A stretch of DNA of 40,636 nucleotides from Pseudomonadota bacterium. GTDB lineage: Bacteria; Pseudomonadota; Gammaproteobacteria; Ga0077536. The stretch covers positions 1-40,636 of the forward strand of contig JAPOKK010000004.1 of NCBI GenBank assembly GCA_029977665.1, read 5' to 3'. The position numbers and the translations under genes are program-made. The notes under the pieces were generated by a model. The model ran no database searches and had not been told where the DNA came from. It saw only the letters and a list, made by a program, of their open reading frames with translations. Of the stretch, positions 1-9,601 are shown one piece after another (positions within the stretch are counted from its first letter, which is position 1; every line of letters starts with the position of its first letter).

Positions 1-1395
1 CGCGACAAGCGCCTGCATTTCTCCGAGGTGCACGACGTTTACGCCTTCCGCATCATTGTCGACTCGGTCGATACCTGCTACCGCACGCTCGGCGTCGTGC
101 ACGGTCTGTACAAGCCGGTGCCGGGACAATTCAAGGACTACATCGCGATCCCCAAGGCGAACGGCTACCAGTCGCTGCACACGGTTTTGTTCGGCCCCTT
201 CGGTATTCCCATCGAGGTCCAGATCCGGACCAACGAGATGGACCAGGTGGCCGAGGCGGGCATCGCCGCGCACTGGCTCTACAAGACCGGCGAGAGCGCG
301 GCGCGCAGCGCGCACAAGCGGGCGCGCGACTGGCTGCGCGGCGTGATCGAGATGCAGCGCCGCGCCGGCGACTCGCAGGAGTTCCTCGAGAACGTCAAGG
401 TCGACCTGTTTCCGGACGAGGTCTACGTGTTCACGCCCAAGGGCGAGATCATGGAACTACCACGCGGCGCGACGGCAATCGACCTCGCCTACGCCATCCA
501 TACCGATCTCGGCAACACCTGCGTCGGTTGCCGCATCGATCGCCGCCTCGTGCCGCTGCGCACGCCTTTGAAGACCGGCGAGTCGGTCGAGATCGTGACC
601 GCACCGGGCGCCCGGCCCAACCCCGCCTGGTTGAATTTCGTCGTCACCGGCAAGGCACGCGCGAACATCCGCCACTACCTCAAGAACCTGCACCAGGACG
701 AGGCCTGCACGCTCGGCAAGCGCATGCTGAACCGCGAACTCGAACGCTTCGAGTTGAGCATCGACACGCTCGACCAGGAACGTCTGCAGAGCGCGCTGAA
801 GAGCTTCAACCTGGCGAGTTTCGACGAGCTGCTGGCCAACATCGGCCTGGGCGTGCGCCCGGCGCCGCTCGTCGCCCGCGTGCTGGTGCCGGGCAACCAG
901 GAGGAGCGCGTCGAGCCGGCACGGCGGCGCGGCCGGGTCGAGAACGCCCCGGGGCCGCTGCTCATCCACGGCACCGAGGGCATGGTCGTGACGATACCGA
1001 AGTGCTGCTATCCCATTCCGGGCGATCCGATCATGGGTTTCATCACGGCCGGGCGCGGCATCGTCATCCATCATCCTTCGTGCAAGAACGTCGTCGAGTT
1101 CCGCAACGCGCCGGACAAGTGGGTGGACGTCGAGTGGGCCGATGACCTCGCGCGCGAGTTCTCCGCCGAGATCGTGCTCGACGTCGCCAACCAGCGGGGC
1201 GTACTGGCGACGGTCGCCGCCGGCTGCGCGGACCAGAGCGCCAACATCGAGGGCATCGAGCTCTCCGAGCGCGACGAGCACCATTCGCACATGCGCCTGA
1301 CCGTCGGCGTGCGTGACCGCAAGCACCTGGCCGACGTGATCCGTGTGCTGCGCAATATCAAGACCGTGGTGCGCGTGCACCGCAAGCGCGCCTGA
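1..1395 (+). CDS. spoT: Bifunctional (p)ppGpp synthetase/hydrolase SpoT, 5' end missing
   Basis: SpoT makes and degrades the alarmone (p)ppGpp in the cytoplasm. The reading frame is open from base 1 (RDKRLHFSEV...), so the N-terminal HD hydrolase domain lies outside the window. The remaining part starts within the synthetase domain, with family motifs FKDYIAIPKANGYQSLHT and EVQIRT...DQ.AE.GIAAHW. A TGS domain follows (from VYVFTPKGEI), then a Cys/His-containing region (IPKCCYPIPGD...HHPSCKN), and an ACT domain closes the protein (AEIVLDVANQRGVLA to the end). The family is about 700 aa; 464 codons are visible. The order spoT-ridA-recG, known from Pseudomonas, favours SpoT over RelA. An internal GTG at 28 is not a genuine start. 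Very secure apart from the missing end. Confidence 0.96.
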   Translation, partial: RDKRLHFSEVHDVYAFRIIVDSVDTCYRTLGVVHGLYKPVPGQFKDYIAIPKANGYQSLHTVLFGPFGIPIEVQIRTNEMDQVAEAGIAAHWLYKTGESAARSAHKRARDWLRGVIEMQRRAGDSQEFLENVKVDLFPDEVYVFTPKGEIMELPRGATAIDLAYAIHTDLGNTCVGCRIDRRLVPLRTPLKTGESVEIVTAPGARPNPAWLNFVVTGKARANIRHYLKNLHQDEACTLGKRMLNRELERFELSIDTLDQERLQSALKSFNLASFDELLANIGLGVRPAPLVARVLVPGNQEERVEPARRRGRVENAPGPLLIHGTEGMVVTIPKCCYPIPGDPIMGFITAGRGIVIHHPSCKNVVEFRNAPDKWVDVEWADDLAREFSAEIVLDVANQRGVLATVAAGCADQSANIEGIELSERDEHHSHMRLTVGVRDRKHLADVIRVLRNIKTVVRVHRKRA

Positions 1396-1422
1396 GGACA
1401 CGCCACGGCGGACCTCGCCCGC

Positions 1423-1428
1423 TACAAT
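1423..1428 (+). promoter_or_regulatory. Possible -10 element (TACAAT) upstream of ridA
   Basis: TACAAT lies in the 87-bp gap between spoT and ridA, 54 bases before the ridA ATG. No recognisable -35 hexamer sits 16-18 bp upstream, so this is a weak promoter candidate. Read-through from spoT is equally possible. Confidence 0.3.
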
Positions 1429-1482
1429 GCGGCGTGGCGGCTGCAGCGGCCGCCATCCCTGGCAAAGCAGAAGGTTCCCGCG

Positions 1483-1869
1483 ATGAACAAGACCGCCATA
1501 CACACGGACGCGGCGCCGGCCGCGATCGGCACCTATTCGCAGGCAGTCGTGCATGGCGACACGCTGTACGTGTCGGGCCAGATCCCGCTCGATCCGGGCA
1601 CCATGGAACTCGTCGATGGCGACATGCGCGCCCAGGTCACGCGCGTGTTCGACAACCTGGCGGCCGTCGCCGCGGCCGCCGGCGCGACGCTCGACGATAC
1701 GCTCAAGCTCAACGTCTTCCTCACCGATCTCGGCCACTTCGCGCTCGTCAGCGAAGTGATGGCGGACTACTTCGGCAAACCCTACCCGGCACGTGCCGCC
1801 ATCGGCGTCGCCGCGCTGCCACGCGGCGCGGCGGTCGAAATGGATGCGGTGATCGCTCTCAACGTCTGA
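1483..1869 (+). CDS. ridA: RidA family reactive intermediate/imine deaminase
   Basis: RidA proteins hydrolyse the 2-aminoacrylate and related enamine/imine by-products released by PLP enzymes such as threonine dehydratase, which protects other PLP enzymes. The 128-aa length is standard. Family signatures are visible: AIGTYSQAV near the N-terminus, [11 protein letters not shown], the [15 protein letters not shown] helix and strand, and the C-terminal [24 protein letters not shown]. This last block contains the conserved Arg (ParaA/RxxI) that binds the carboxylate of the substrate and the ...EMDAV block. The ATG is preceded by AGAAGG. It lies between spoT and recG, as in Pseudomonas; the link to stringent control is positional only. 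Confidence 0.95.
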   Translation: MNKTAIHTDAAPAAIGTYSQAVVHGDTLYVSGQIPLDPGTMELVDGDMRAQVTRVFDNLAAVAAAAGATLDDTLKLNVFLTDLGHFALVSEVMADYFGKPYPARAAIGVAALPRGAAVEMDAVIALNV

Positions 1870-1875
1870 TCGCCC

Positions 1876-3957
<2,082 letters not shown>

Positions 3958-3991
3958 GCCCGCAGGGACACGGCCCGCGCGTTCTTCGTGG

Positions 3992-4000
3992 TGCTAGAAT
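3992..4000 (+). promoter_or_regulatory. Extended -10 promoter (TGCTAGAAT) directly before ubiA
   Basis: TGCTAGAAT matches the extended -10 pattern TGnTAnnAT. Only seven bases separate it from the ubiA ATG at 4008, so a normal start point would fall on or next to the A of the start codon. There is no Shine-Dalgarno sequence between them. If the promoter is used, the mRNA would be leaderless or nearly so. Confidence 0.4.
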
Positions 4001-4007
4001 CGCGACG

Positions 4008-4904
4008 ATGGCGTCAGCCCGTCCACACAGGTTTTCGCACACGGCGTCCCTACGCGAGCGGCTCGGCCACTATGCGCGCCTGACCCGCCTGCACAAGCCC
4101 ATCGGTACGCTGCTGTTGCTGTGGCCGATGCTGTGGGCGCTGTGGCTCGCCGCCGGCGGCCTGCCCGCGCTAGACGTGCTCACCATATTCGTCCTCGGTA
4201 CGCTGCTGATGCGCTCGGCCGGCTGCGTCATCAACGACTATGCCGACCGCCACTTCGACGGCCATGTCGAGCGTACCCGCGAGCGGCCGCTCGCGACCGG
4301 GGCGGTCTCCGAGCGTGAAGCCTTGATACTGTTCGCTGTCCTCGTCGCGCTGGCGGCGGCGCTGGTCATGCTGACCAACCGTCTCACCGTCCTGCTCGCC
4401 CTCGGCGGCGTCGCGCTCGCCGTCACCTATCCGTTCGCCAAGCGTTATACCTACCTGCCGCAGATGCATCTCGGCGCCGCCTTCGGCTGGGCCGTACCGA
4501 TGGCCTTCGCCGCGCAGAGCGGTGCGGTGCCGCCGCTGGCCTGGCTGACATTCTGCGCCGCGCTGCTGTGGGCGGTGATCTACGACACGGAGTACGCGAT
4601 GGTCGATCGCGACGATGACCTCAAAGTCGGCATCAAGTCCACCGCCATCCTGTTCGACGACAACGATCGGCTCATCATCGCGCTGCTGCAGGTACTGCTG
4701 CTGTGCAACCTGTGGCTGATCGGCGAACAGGCCCGGCTCGGCGGCAGCTATTACCTCGGCCTGGCCGCGGCCGCCTGCCTGTTCGCCTACCAGCAATGGC
4801 TGATCCGCGATCGCTCGCGGGCCGGCTGCTTTGCCGCTTTCATGAACAACAACTGGGTCGGCGGCGTGATCTTCGCCGGAGTCGCCGCCGGCCTGCCCGC
4901 CTGA
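4008..4904 (+). CDS. ubiA: 4-hydroxybenzoate octaprenyltransferase UbiA
   Basis: UbiA attaches the polyprenyl chain to 4-hydroxybenzoate, the first membrane-bound step of ubiquinone synthesis. The 298-aa protein is strongly hydrophobic with about eight to nine membrane segments. The first Asp-rich motif NDYADRHFD spans residues 76-84 and is followed by [10 protein letters not shown]. The second motif [20 protein letters not shown] begins at residue 193. Both bind the Mg-diphosphate of the prenyl donor. I chose the ATG at 4008 because the sequence from there ([27 protein letters not shown]) matches the family N-terminus; the longer frame upstream overlaps recG. No ubiC lies beside it in this window. 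Confidence 0.95.
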   Translation: MASARPHRFSHTASLRERLGHYARLTRLHKPIGTLLLLWPMLWALWLAAGGLPALDVLTIFVLGTLLMRSAGCVINDYADRHFDGHVERTRERPLATGAVSEREALILFAVLVALAAALVMLTNRLTVLLALGGVALAVTYPFAKRYTYLPQMHLGAAFGWAVPMAFAAQSGAVPPLAWLTFCAALLWAVIYDTEYAMVDRDDDLKVGIKSTAILFDDNDRLIIALLQVLLLCNLWLIGEQARLGGSYYLGLAAAACLFAYQQWLIRDRSRAGCFAAFMNNNWVGGVIFAGVAAGLPA

Positions 4905-4932
4905 GATGCTGGCGCCCGGGCGGTGATCGCAG

Positions 4933-4941
4933 TGCTATGAT
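4933..4941 (+). promoter_or_regulatory. Extended -10 promoter (TGCTATGAT) before the PuuD-like gene
   Basis: TGCTATGAT is an extended -10 match located 36 bases before the ATG at 4978. A GGGGGAG Shine-Dalgarno sequence lies in the predicted leader. No good -35 is visible, which is tolerated by extended -10 promoters. Confidence 0.35.
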
Positions 4942-4977
4942 GCGGCGCCTGATCAGGGCCGGGGGAGCGCCGCAACC

Positions 4978-5562
4978 ATGAATCCACTCAAATCCGTCGT
5001 CGGTACGCTGGCGCTCGGCTTCGTCGTCGCACTCGGCATCATGCTCGTGATGGGTACCGGCGAGTTCAACCTGTGGTCGTTCACCGTATGGCTGCACGTG
5101 CTGTTCGGGGTGATCTGGGTCGGGCTGCTGTATTACTTCAATTTCGTCCAGGTACCGGCGCTCGCGGCGGCCAACGCGGACAGCGAAGGGCCGGGCCCTG
5201 CCGCCATCAACAAGTACGTCGCGCCCCGCGCGCTGGCGTGGTTCCGCTGGGGCGCGCTCGGCACCTGGCTGACCGGTGCTTCGGCATTGGAGAGCATGGG
5301 CGTGGGCCTGCTCAACGCGTTCATGCTGCGTGACGGCGCTGCCGTCATCGGCCTCGGCGCCTGGCTCGGCACCATCATGATGATCAACGTCTGGGTACTG
5401 ATCTGGCCCAGCCAGCAGAAGATCCTCGGCATGGTGCCGGCTACGGACGCGGAGAAGGCGCGCGCCCGCGTGGTCGCACTGATGGCTTCGCGCACCAACA
5501 CCTTCCTCTCCATTCCCATGCTGATGTGCATGGTCGGCTACGCGCACGGCCTGCCGTTCTGA
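4978..5562 (+). CDS. PuuD/urate-oxidase-N-like integral membrane protein, short form
   Basis: The protein has 194 aa and is very hydrophobic, with about four to five membrane spans: near residues 8-26, 34-53, 88-110, 122-144 and 176-192. The block WLHVLFGVIWVGLLYYFNFVQVP (H40) followed by PRALAWFRWGA and GTIMMINVWVLIWPSQQKIL resembles the membrane domain of PuuD-type urate hydroxylases (Urate_ox_N). PuuD itself carries a C-terminal cytochrome c domain; this protein ends after the membrane part and has no CxxCH. Whether it acts on urate is doubtful, and a quinone- or heme-linked membrane role is only a guess. It follows ubiA by 73 bp, with its own possible promoter. Family assignment is moderate, function unknown. 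Confidence 0.65.
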   Translation: MNPLKSVVGTLALGFVVALGIMLVMGTGEFNLWSFTVWLHVLFGVIWVGLLYYFNFVQVPALAAANADSEGPGPAAINKYVAPRALAWFRWGALGTWLTGASALESMGVGLLNAFMLRDGAAVIGLGAWLGTIMMINVWVLIWPSQQKILGMVPATDAEKARARVVALMASRTNTFLSIPMLMCMVGYAHGLPF

Positions 5563-5598
5563 CGGCCCGCCGCGGCGTTGATCGCCGCTGCGAGGGCT

Positions 5599-6708
5599 TC
5601 AGTCGCGCGCGGAGAGTTGTGCGACCGGGTCGCCCGGCGCTGCCGGCTCGCCGGCCGGCCGACGGTAACGCGCCGCGCGGGCATCGACCGCCGCGAGCGC
5701 GCCCGCATCGAGCCCGTCGCAGAGCAAAGCACGATTCTCCCGCGCCGGCGCGAGTCCCTGCTCGGCAGCGACACTGAGCAGCGCACAGGCCTCGATGAGG
5801 TCGACGTCGGTCCCGATGCCTTCGGCGTGCAGGTAGGCGAGGTTCACCTGGGCCGACGCGCTGCCGTGTAAGGCGGCGCGCTCGTACCAGCGCCGTGCGA
5901 GCGCGACGTCGTGCGGCCAGCGCTGGCCCGACTCGTACAGCATGGCCAGCGTCAACTCGGCGCGGACGAGCCCCGCATCGGCCGCCGCCTCGTACAGGCG
6001 CCGCGCCTCGGCGACGTCGCGCGCGACGCCGCGCCCGAGCCGGTGCAGTCGGGCGAGGTTGTATTGCGCTTCGCGGTGGCCACTGCTGGCGGCCGCAGCG
6101 TACCAGCGCGCAGCTTCGGCCGCCGAGGCAGCAACACCCTCGCCCTGCTCGTAGAGCACGCCGAGCGCGAACGCGGCTGCCTCGTCACCGGCACTGGCAG
6201 CACGCTGGAACCAGCCGAAGGCATCACGCGCACTGCGGCCGACACCGCGCCCGAGGTAATACATGCGCCCGAGCTGAAGCTGGGCGGCGCGATCATCTCC
6301 CTCGGCGTAGCGGTGCAGCCGGGCGACGGCGTCCGCATTGCCGCGCAGGGCCGCGCGCCCGAACCAGGTTCGTGCCTGCTCGGGCGGGCCGGCGCGGCCA
6401 TGCTCGATCATCAGCGCGAGGTTGTACTGCGCCTTGGCGTAGCCCTGCTCGGCGGCGAGGCGATACCACTCGGCCGCGCGGGCGGGGTCGGCCACCACGC
6501 CTTCGCCGTTGTCGTAGAGCAGCCCGAGGGCAAACTGGGCACGCGCATCGCCGACGCTCGCGAGCGGCTCGAAGCGCGCCATCGCGGCAGTGTAGTCGCC
6601 CCGCTTGTAGGCCGCGACACCGGCCGCAAAATCGCCCCGCGCACCGGCCGCCGCACTCCACAGGGCCAGTATAATCAGCACCTTCCACCCATACAGCCGG
6701 ATACTCAT
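5599..6708 (-). CDS. Secreted Sel1-repeat (SLR/TPR-like) protein
   Basis: The 369-aa protein begins with a cleavable-looking signal peptide (basic SIRLYGWK, hydrophobic VLIILALWSAAAGA), so it is exported. The rest is a solenoid of about eight Sel1-like repeats, each with the A..LG.LY..G.GV..D...A..WY..AA..G pattern, for example AQFALGLLYDNGEGVVADPARAAEWY and the stretches starting near residues 90, 130, 165, 205, 240 and 275. Sel1 repeats mediate protein-protein contacts; no catalytic residues are seen. The C-terminal ~50 residues are low-complexity and Ala/Arg-rich. Its start codon overlaps that of the divergent vanZ-like gene. An AAGGGGG stretch precedes the ATG unusually closely. The partner is unknown. 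Confidence 0.88.
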   Translation of the reverse strand: MSIRLYGWKVLIILALWSAAAGARGDFAAGVAAYKRGDYTAAMARFEPLASVGDARAQFALGLLYDNGEGVVADPARAAEWYRLAAEQGYAKAQYNLALMIEHGRAGPPEQARTWFGRAALRGNADAVARLHRYAEGDDRAAQLQLGRMYYLGRGVGRSARDAFGWFQRAASAGDEAAAFALGVLYEQGEGVAASAAEAARWYAAAASSGHREAQYNLARLHRLGRGVARDVAEARRLYEAAADAGLVRAELTLAMLYESGQRWPHDVALARRWYERAALHGSASAQVNLAYLHAEGIGTDVDLIEACALLSVAAEQGLAPARENRALLCDGLDAGALAAVDARAARYRRPAGEPAAPGDPVAQLSARD

Positions 6709-7117
6709 GCCCCCTTATAGCGGCCGCGCGGCGGCAGCTCTCCAATGGCCGCGCGCGGCGTGGCAGATGCTGGCCTGGAGCGGCCTGGTCGCGGTCTCGG
6801 CAGCCTCGCTACTGACCGCGCCACCGCTGCCCGACGAGCTGCCCGACTTCACCGACAAGCTGGTGCACGCCGCCATGTACGCCACGCTGATGGGGCTCTT
6901 CGTGCGCGCACACCCGGGCCTGCCGGCGCTACTGCTCGCCGCCGGGCTCGGCGCGTTCGGTGCCCTCATCGAACTGCTGCAGGGCCTGACACCGGCCCGC
7001 ACCGCGAGCCTTGCCGACGGCGTTGCCAATTGCGCCGGGATCTCGATAATGCTGGCACTGCATGCGGCGCAGGCGCGCGCCGCGACCACCTCACAACCGC
7101 CCCGCTCCCGCCCATGA
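6707..7117 (+). CDS. VanZ-like family membrane protein
   Basis: The 136-aa protein has three to four predicted membrane segments and the VanZ-like pattern: an N-terminal W..L..VS....TAPPLP block, then DKLVHAAMYATLMGLFVRA, then GAFGALIELLQGLTPARTASLADGVANCAGI. The conserved D-K-x-x-H, E-x-x-Q and D-x-x-A-N residues are all present. VanZ confers low-level teicoplanin resistance in enterococci, but most bacterial homologues have no known role. The first ATG (6707) overlaps the start codon of the opposing Sel1 gene and has no Shine-Dalgarno sequence. An in-frame ATG at 6767 would remove 20 residues and start just before the first membrane segment. The stop overlaps the next start in an ATGA. Confidence 0.82.
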   Translation: MPPYSGRAAAALQWPRAAWQMLAWSGLVAVSAASLLTAPPLPDELPDFTDKLVHAAMYATLMGLFVRAHPGLPALLLAAGLGAFGALIELLQGLTPARTASLADGVANCAGISIMLALHAAQARAATTSQPPRSRP

Positions 7118-8319
7118 CACAGACTGCCCAGGACACGCGCCCGCTCGCCGGCATGCGCGTCATAGAAATCGGCCAGCTCCTCGCCGGCCCCTTCACCGGC
7201 ACCATCCTCGGTTACTTCGGCGCCGAGGTCATCAAGGTCGAGCCGCCCGGCCAGGGCGACCCGATCCGCTCCTGGCGCGAGGTCAGGAACGGTACCTCGC
7301 TGTGGTGGGCCAGCCTCGCACGCAACAAGAAGTGCGTCACCCTCGACCTGCGCAACGAGCGGGGCCGCGCCCTGCTGCGCGAACTCGCCGGCAAGGCCGA
7401 CGTGTTCATCGAGAACTTCCGCCCCGGCACGATGGAGAAATGGGGCCTCGGACCCGACACCTTCAAGGCCGACAACCCGGGCCTCATCTACGCGCGCATT
7501 TCGGGCTACGGCCAGACCGGACCGAACGCGCCCAAGGCCGGTTTCGCCTCGGTGTGCGAAGCCTACGGCGGTTTCCGCTACGTCAACGGTTTCCCGGGCG
7601 AGCCACCGGTGCGTCCCAACCTCAGCATCGGCGACACGCTGGCCGGCATCCACGCCGCGCTCGGCGTGCTCCTCGCCTACATCGGGCGCCAGCGCGACGG
7701 CGCCGGCCAGGTCGTCGACGTCGCCATCTTCGAGGCGGTGTTCAACCTGCTCGAGGCAGTGATCCCGGAGTACGCCGGTGCCGGCGTCATTCGCCAGCCT
7801 TCGGGCTCGACGCTGACCGGTATCGTGCCGTCTAACACCTATCGTTGCAGCGACGACAAGCTGATCGTGATCGGCGCAAACACCAATTCGATGTTCAAGC
7901 GCCTCGTCGAGGCCATGGGCCAGCCGGCCATGGCCGAGGATCCGCGCCTCGCCGACAACGCCGGGCGCGTCACCCACCAGGCCGAAGTCGACGGCGCCGT
8001 GCAGGCGTGGACCGGGAGCCTGACCGCGGCCGAGGCCCTGGCCGCGCTCGACGCCGCCGGCGTCGCCGCGGGCCCGATCTACGATGCCCGCGACATGTAC
8101 GAAGACCCACACTTCCACGCGCGCGGCCTGTTCCAGGAAGTGACCATCAACGGCGAGCCGCTGGCGATCCCCGCCATCGTGCCGCTGCTCTCGCGCACAC
8201 CCGGACGCACCGATTTTCCCGGGCCCGCACTCGGCAGCCATAACGCCGACGTCTACGGCAGCCTGCTCGGGCTCGACGACGACGCGCTCGGCGAACTGCG
8301 CGAGGCGGGCGTGATCTGA
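7114..8319 (+). CDS. Class III CoA-transferase (CaiB/BaiF/Frc family)
   Basis: This family moves CoA between carboxylic acids without a ping-pong release of free acid, using an Asp that forms an aspartyl-CoA anhydride and thioester. The 401-aa length is typical. Visible blocks are RPLAGMRVIEIGQLLAGPFTG, LGYFGAEVIKVEPPGQGDPIR, KKCVTLDLRNERG, DVFIENFRPGTMEKWGLG, and ISGYGQTGP. The catalytic Asp is most likely D174 in PNLSIGDTLAGIHAALG. The start ATG overlaps the vanZ-like stop (ATGA), which suggests translational coupling. Substrate cannot be told from the sequence; carnitine, formyl, succinyl-benzylsuccinate and methylsuccinyl types all share these motifs. No acyl-CoA dehydrogenase or ligase is adjacent. 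Confidence 0.92.
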   Translation: MTQTAQDTRPLAGMRVIEIGQLLAGPFTGTILGYFGAEVIKVEPPGQGDPIRSWREVRNGTSLWWASLARNKKCVTLDLRNERGRALLRELAGKADVFIENFRPGTMEKWGLGPDTFKADNPGLIYARISGYGQTGPNAPKAGFASVCEAYGGFRYVNGFPGEPPVRPNLSIGDTLAGIHAALGVLLAYIGRQRDGAGQVVDVAIFEAVFNLLEAVIPEYAGAGVIRQPSGSTLTGIVPSNTYRCSDDKLIVIGANTNSMFKRLVEAMGQPAMAEDPRLADNAGRVTHQAEVDGAVQAWTGSLTAAEALAALDAAGVAAGPIYDARDMYEDPHFHARGLFQEVTINGEPLAIPAIVPLLSRTPGRTDFPGPALGSHNADVYGSLLGLDDDALGELREAGVI

Positions 8320-8339
8320 GCGCGCAGGCGGGCTGTTCC

Positions 8340-8828
8340 GTGCGGCAAACGCCCTCCACCACGACAGCCACCCGGGCCGCGACCGCGGGCCATGCGGCGC
8401 GCGACGGGCGCCGCGCCATCACTAACGCCGCACACACCCTGTTCGCCTACGGCACCCTGATGTTCCCTGCCGTGTTCCACGCTGTCACCGGGCTGACCCG
8501 AACCGGCGTGGCGGCGATGCTCGAGGATCACGCGCGCTACGCGGTGCGCGGTCAACCGTGGCCGGCGATGCTCGCCGAGATCGGCGCACGCACTGACGGC
8601 TGTGTGTATACCGACCTGCCCGCCACCGCGTGGCCGCGCCTCGACGATTTCGAGGGCAGTTTCTACGTCCGGACCGCGGTCGAGGTCACGCTCACCGATG
8701 GCACGCGCTGCGCGGCCCAGACCTACCTCGCCCGCGCGGGTACCCGCACCTGGCTGTCGCCGCGTGCCTGGTCCGCGGAGGAATTCCGCCGCCGGCACCT
8801 CGCAAACTATCTCGCGCGGGGTGCGTGA
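8340..8828 (+). CDS. Gamma-glutamylcyclotransferase-fold (AIG2/YtfP-like) protein
   Basis: The fold is identified by FAYGTLMFP (the YGTL substrate-binding loop) near residue 36 and by LDDFEGSFYVRTAVEV. The Glu of DFEG fits the catalytic acid that opens or cyclises gamma-glutamyl compounds. The chain of 162 aa includes an N-terminal ~30-residue Ala/Arg/Thr-rich stretch that is probably not part of the domain, so the GTG at 8340 is an uncertain start; no clearly better start lies closer to the domain. The 3' end overlaps the DUF488 gene by eight bases. Substrate unknown: gamma-glutamyl amino acids, glutathione or a gamma-glutamylamine are all possible for this family. Confidence 0.8.
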   Translation: MRQTPSTTTATRAATAGHAARDGRRAITNAAHTLFAYGTLMFPAVFHAVTGLTRTGVAAMLEDHARYAVRGQPWPAMLAEIGARTDGCVYTDLPATAWPRLDDFEGSFYVRTAVEVTLTDGTRCAAQTYLARAGTRTWLSPRAWSAEEFRRRHLANYLARGA

Positions 8829-9390
8829 GCTGGCCACGCTCTTCACCATCGGCCATTCCAATCGCGCCAGCGACAAGCTGCTCGCGTTGCTCGCGGTACC
8901 CGCTATCGAAGTCCTGGTCGACATCCGCGCCTTCCCGCGTTCGCGGCGACATCCGCATTTCGACCGCGCGGCACTCGAGGGCATGCTCGCGCGCGCCGAC
9001 ATCGCCTACGTGTGGGCCGGTGACGCCCTCGGCGGCTTTCGCAAGCCGCGGCGCGACTCGCGCCACGCGGCGTTGACCGACCCGGCATTTCGCGGCTTTG
9101 CCGACTACATGGAAAGCGCGCGTTTTCACGCCGGCATCGCGGCGCTCGTCACCCGCGCCGCGCAGCGGCGCGTGGCGCTGATGTGTGCCGAGGCCGAGCA
9201 TCACCACTGTCACCGCCAGTTCATCGCCGATTTCCTTACCCTGGCCGGCCACGAGGTGCGCCACATCGGCGGCCAGGGCGAGACCCGGCCCCACCAGCTC
9301 ACGCCTTGCCTCGACGGCAGCGGCGACGCGCCGGTTTACAATAGGCACGAGCAACGCGACCTGTTCGCCCCCACCGGCATGGTGACGTGA
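8821..9390 (+). CDS. DUF488 family protein
   Basis: The 189-aa protein has the DUF488 hallmarks: FTIGHSN at the N-terminus, VLVDIRAFPRSRRHPHF, a YVWAGDALGG block, and the Cys/His motif LMCAEAEHHHCHRQFIADFL (C-A-E...C-H-R). The function of the family is not established; the conserved Cys/His cluster suggests metal binding or nucleic-acid-related chemistry. I chose the GTG at 8821 because it places the IGHSN strand eight residues from the start; it overlaps the preceding stop by eight bases, so the two genes are probably translated together. A longer frame upstream is the shadow of the preceding gene. Confidence 0.82.
   Translation: MRELATLFTIGHSNRASDKLLALLAVPAIEVLVDIRAFPRSRRHPHFDRAALEGMLARADIAYVWAGDALGGFRKPRRDSRHAALTDPAFRGFADYMESARFHAGIAALVTRAAQRRVALMCAEAEHHHCHRQFIADFLTLAGHEVRHIGGQGETRPHQLTPCLDGSGDAPVYNRHEQRDLFAPTGMVT
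9337..9342 (+). promoter_or_regulatory. Possible -10 (TACAAT) at the end of the DUF488 gene
   Basis: TACAAT in a TTTACAATAGG context stands out in GC-rich coding sequence, ~45 bases before the DUF488 stop. It could drive the small ORF at 9433 or the PBP4 gene at 9602. No convincing -35 is seen. Confidence 0.22.
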
Positions 9391-9432
9391 ACGACGGCGC
9401 GCCCGGTCACACCGCCAACCCAGGAGACTCGC

Positions 9433-9561
9433 ATGTTCCATCCCACCGACCTTGCCGCGCCCTCCGGGCATGCGCGAATCCACGCGTTCGCGTGCGCAGC
9501 GGAAGCGAACGGGATGGCCAGGGATGGTGCCGCTACCCGCAAGACCCCGCGCACGGCCTGA
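9433..9561 (+). CDS. Possible 42-aa small protein
   Basis: An ATG at 9433 has a good ribosome binding site (CAGGAGAC, spacing about six) and opens a 42-codon frame beginning MFHPTDLAAP and ending in KTPRTA. It occupies the 211-bp gap between the DUF488 gene and the PBP4 gene. I recognise no domain or family. It could be a leader peptide, a decayed gene start, or chance; only the ribosome binding site argues for translation. Confidence 0.22.
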   Translation: MFHPTDLAAPSGHARIHAFACAAEANGMARDGAATRKTPRTA

Positions 9562-9601
9562 GCGGCGCCGCCGCTCGACGTCCCGCCAGGCAGTGTCCGC
9601 C

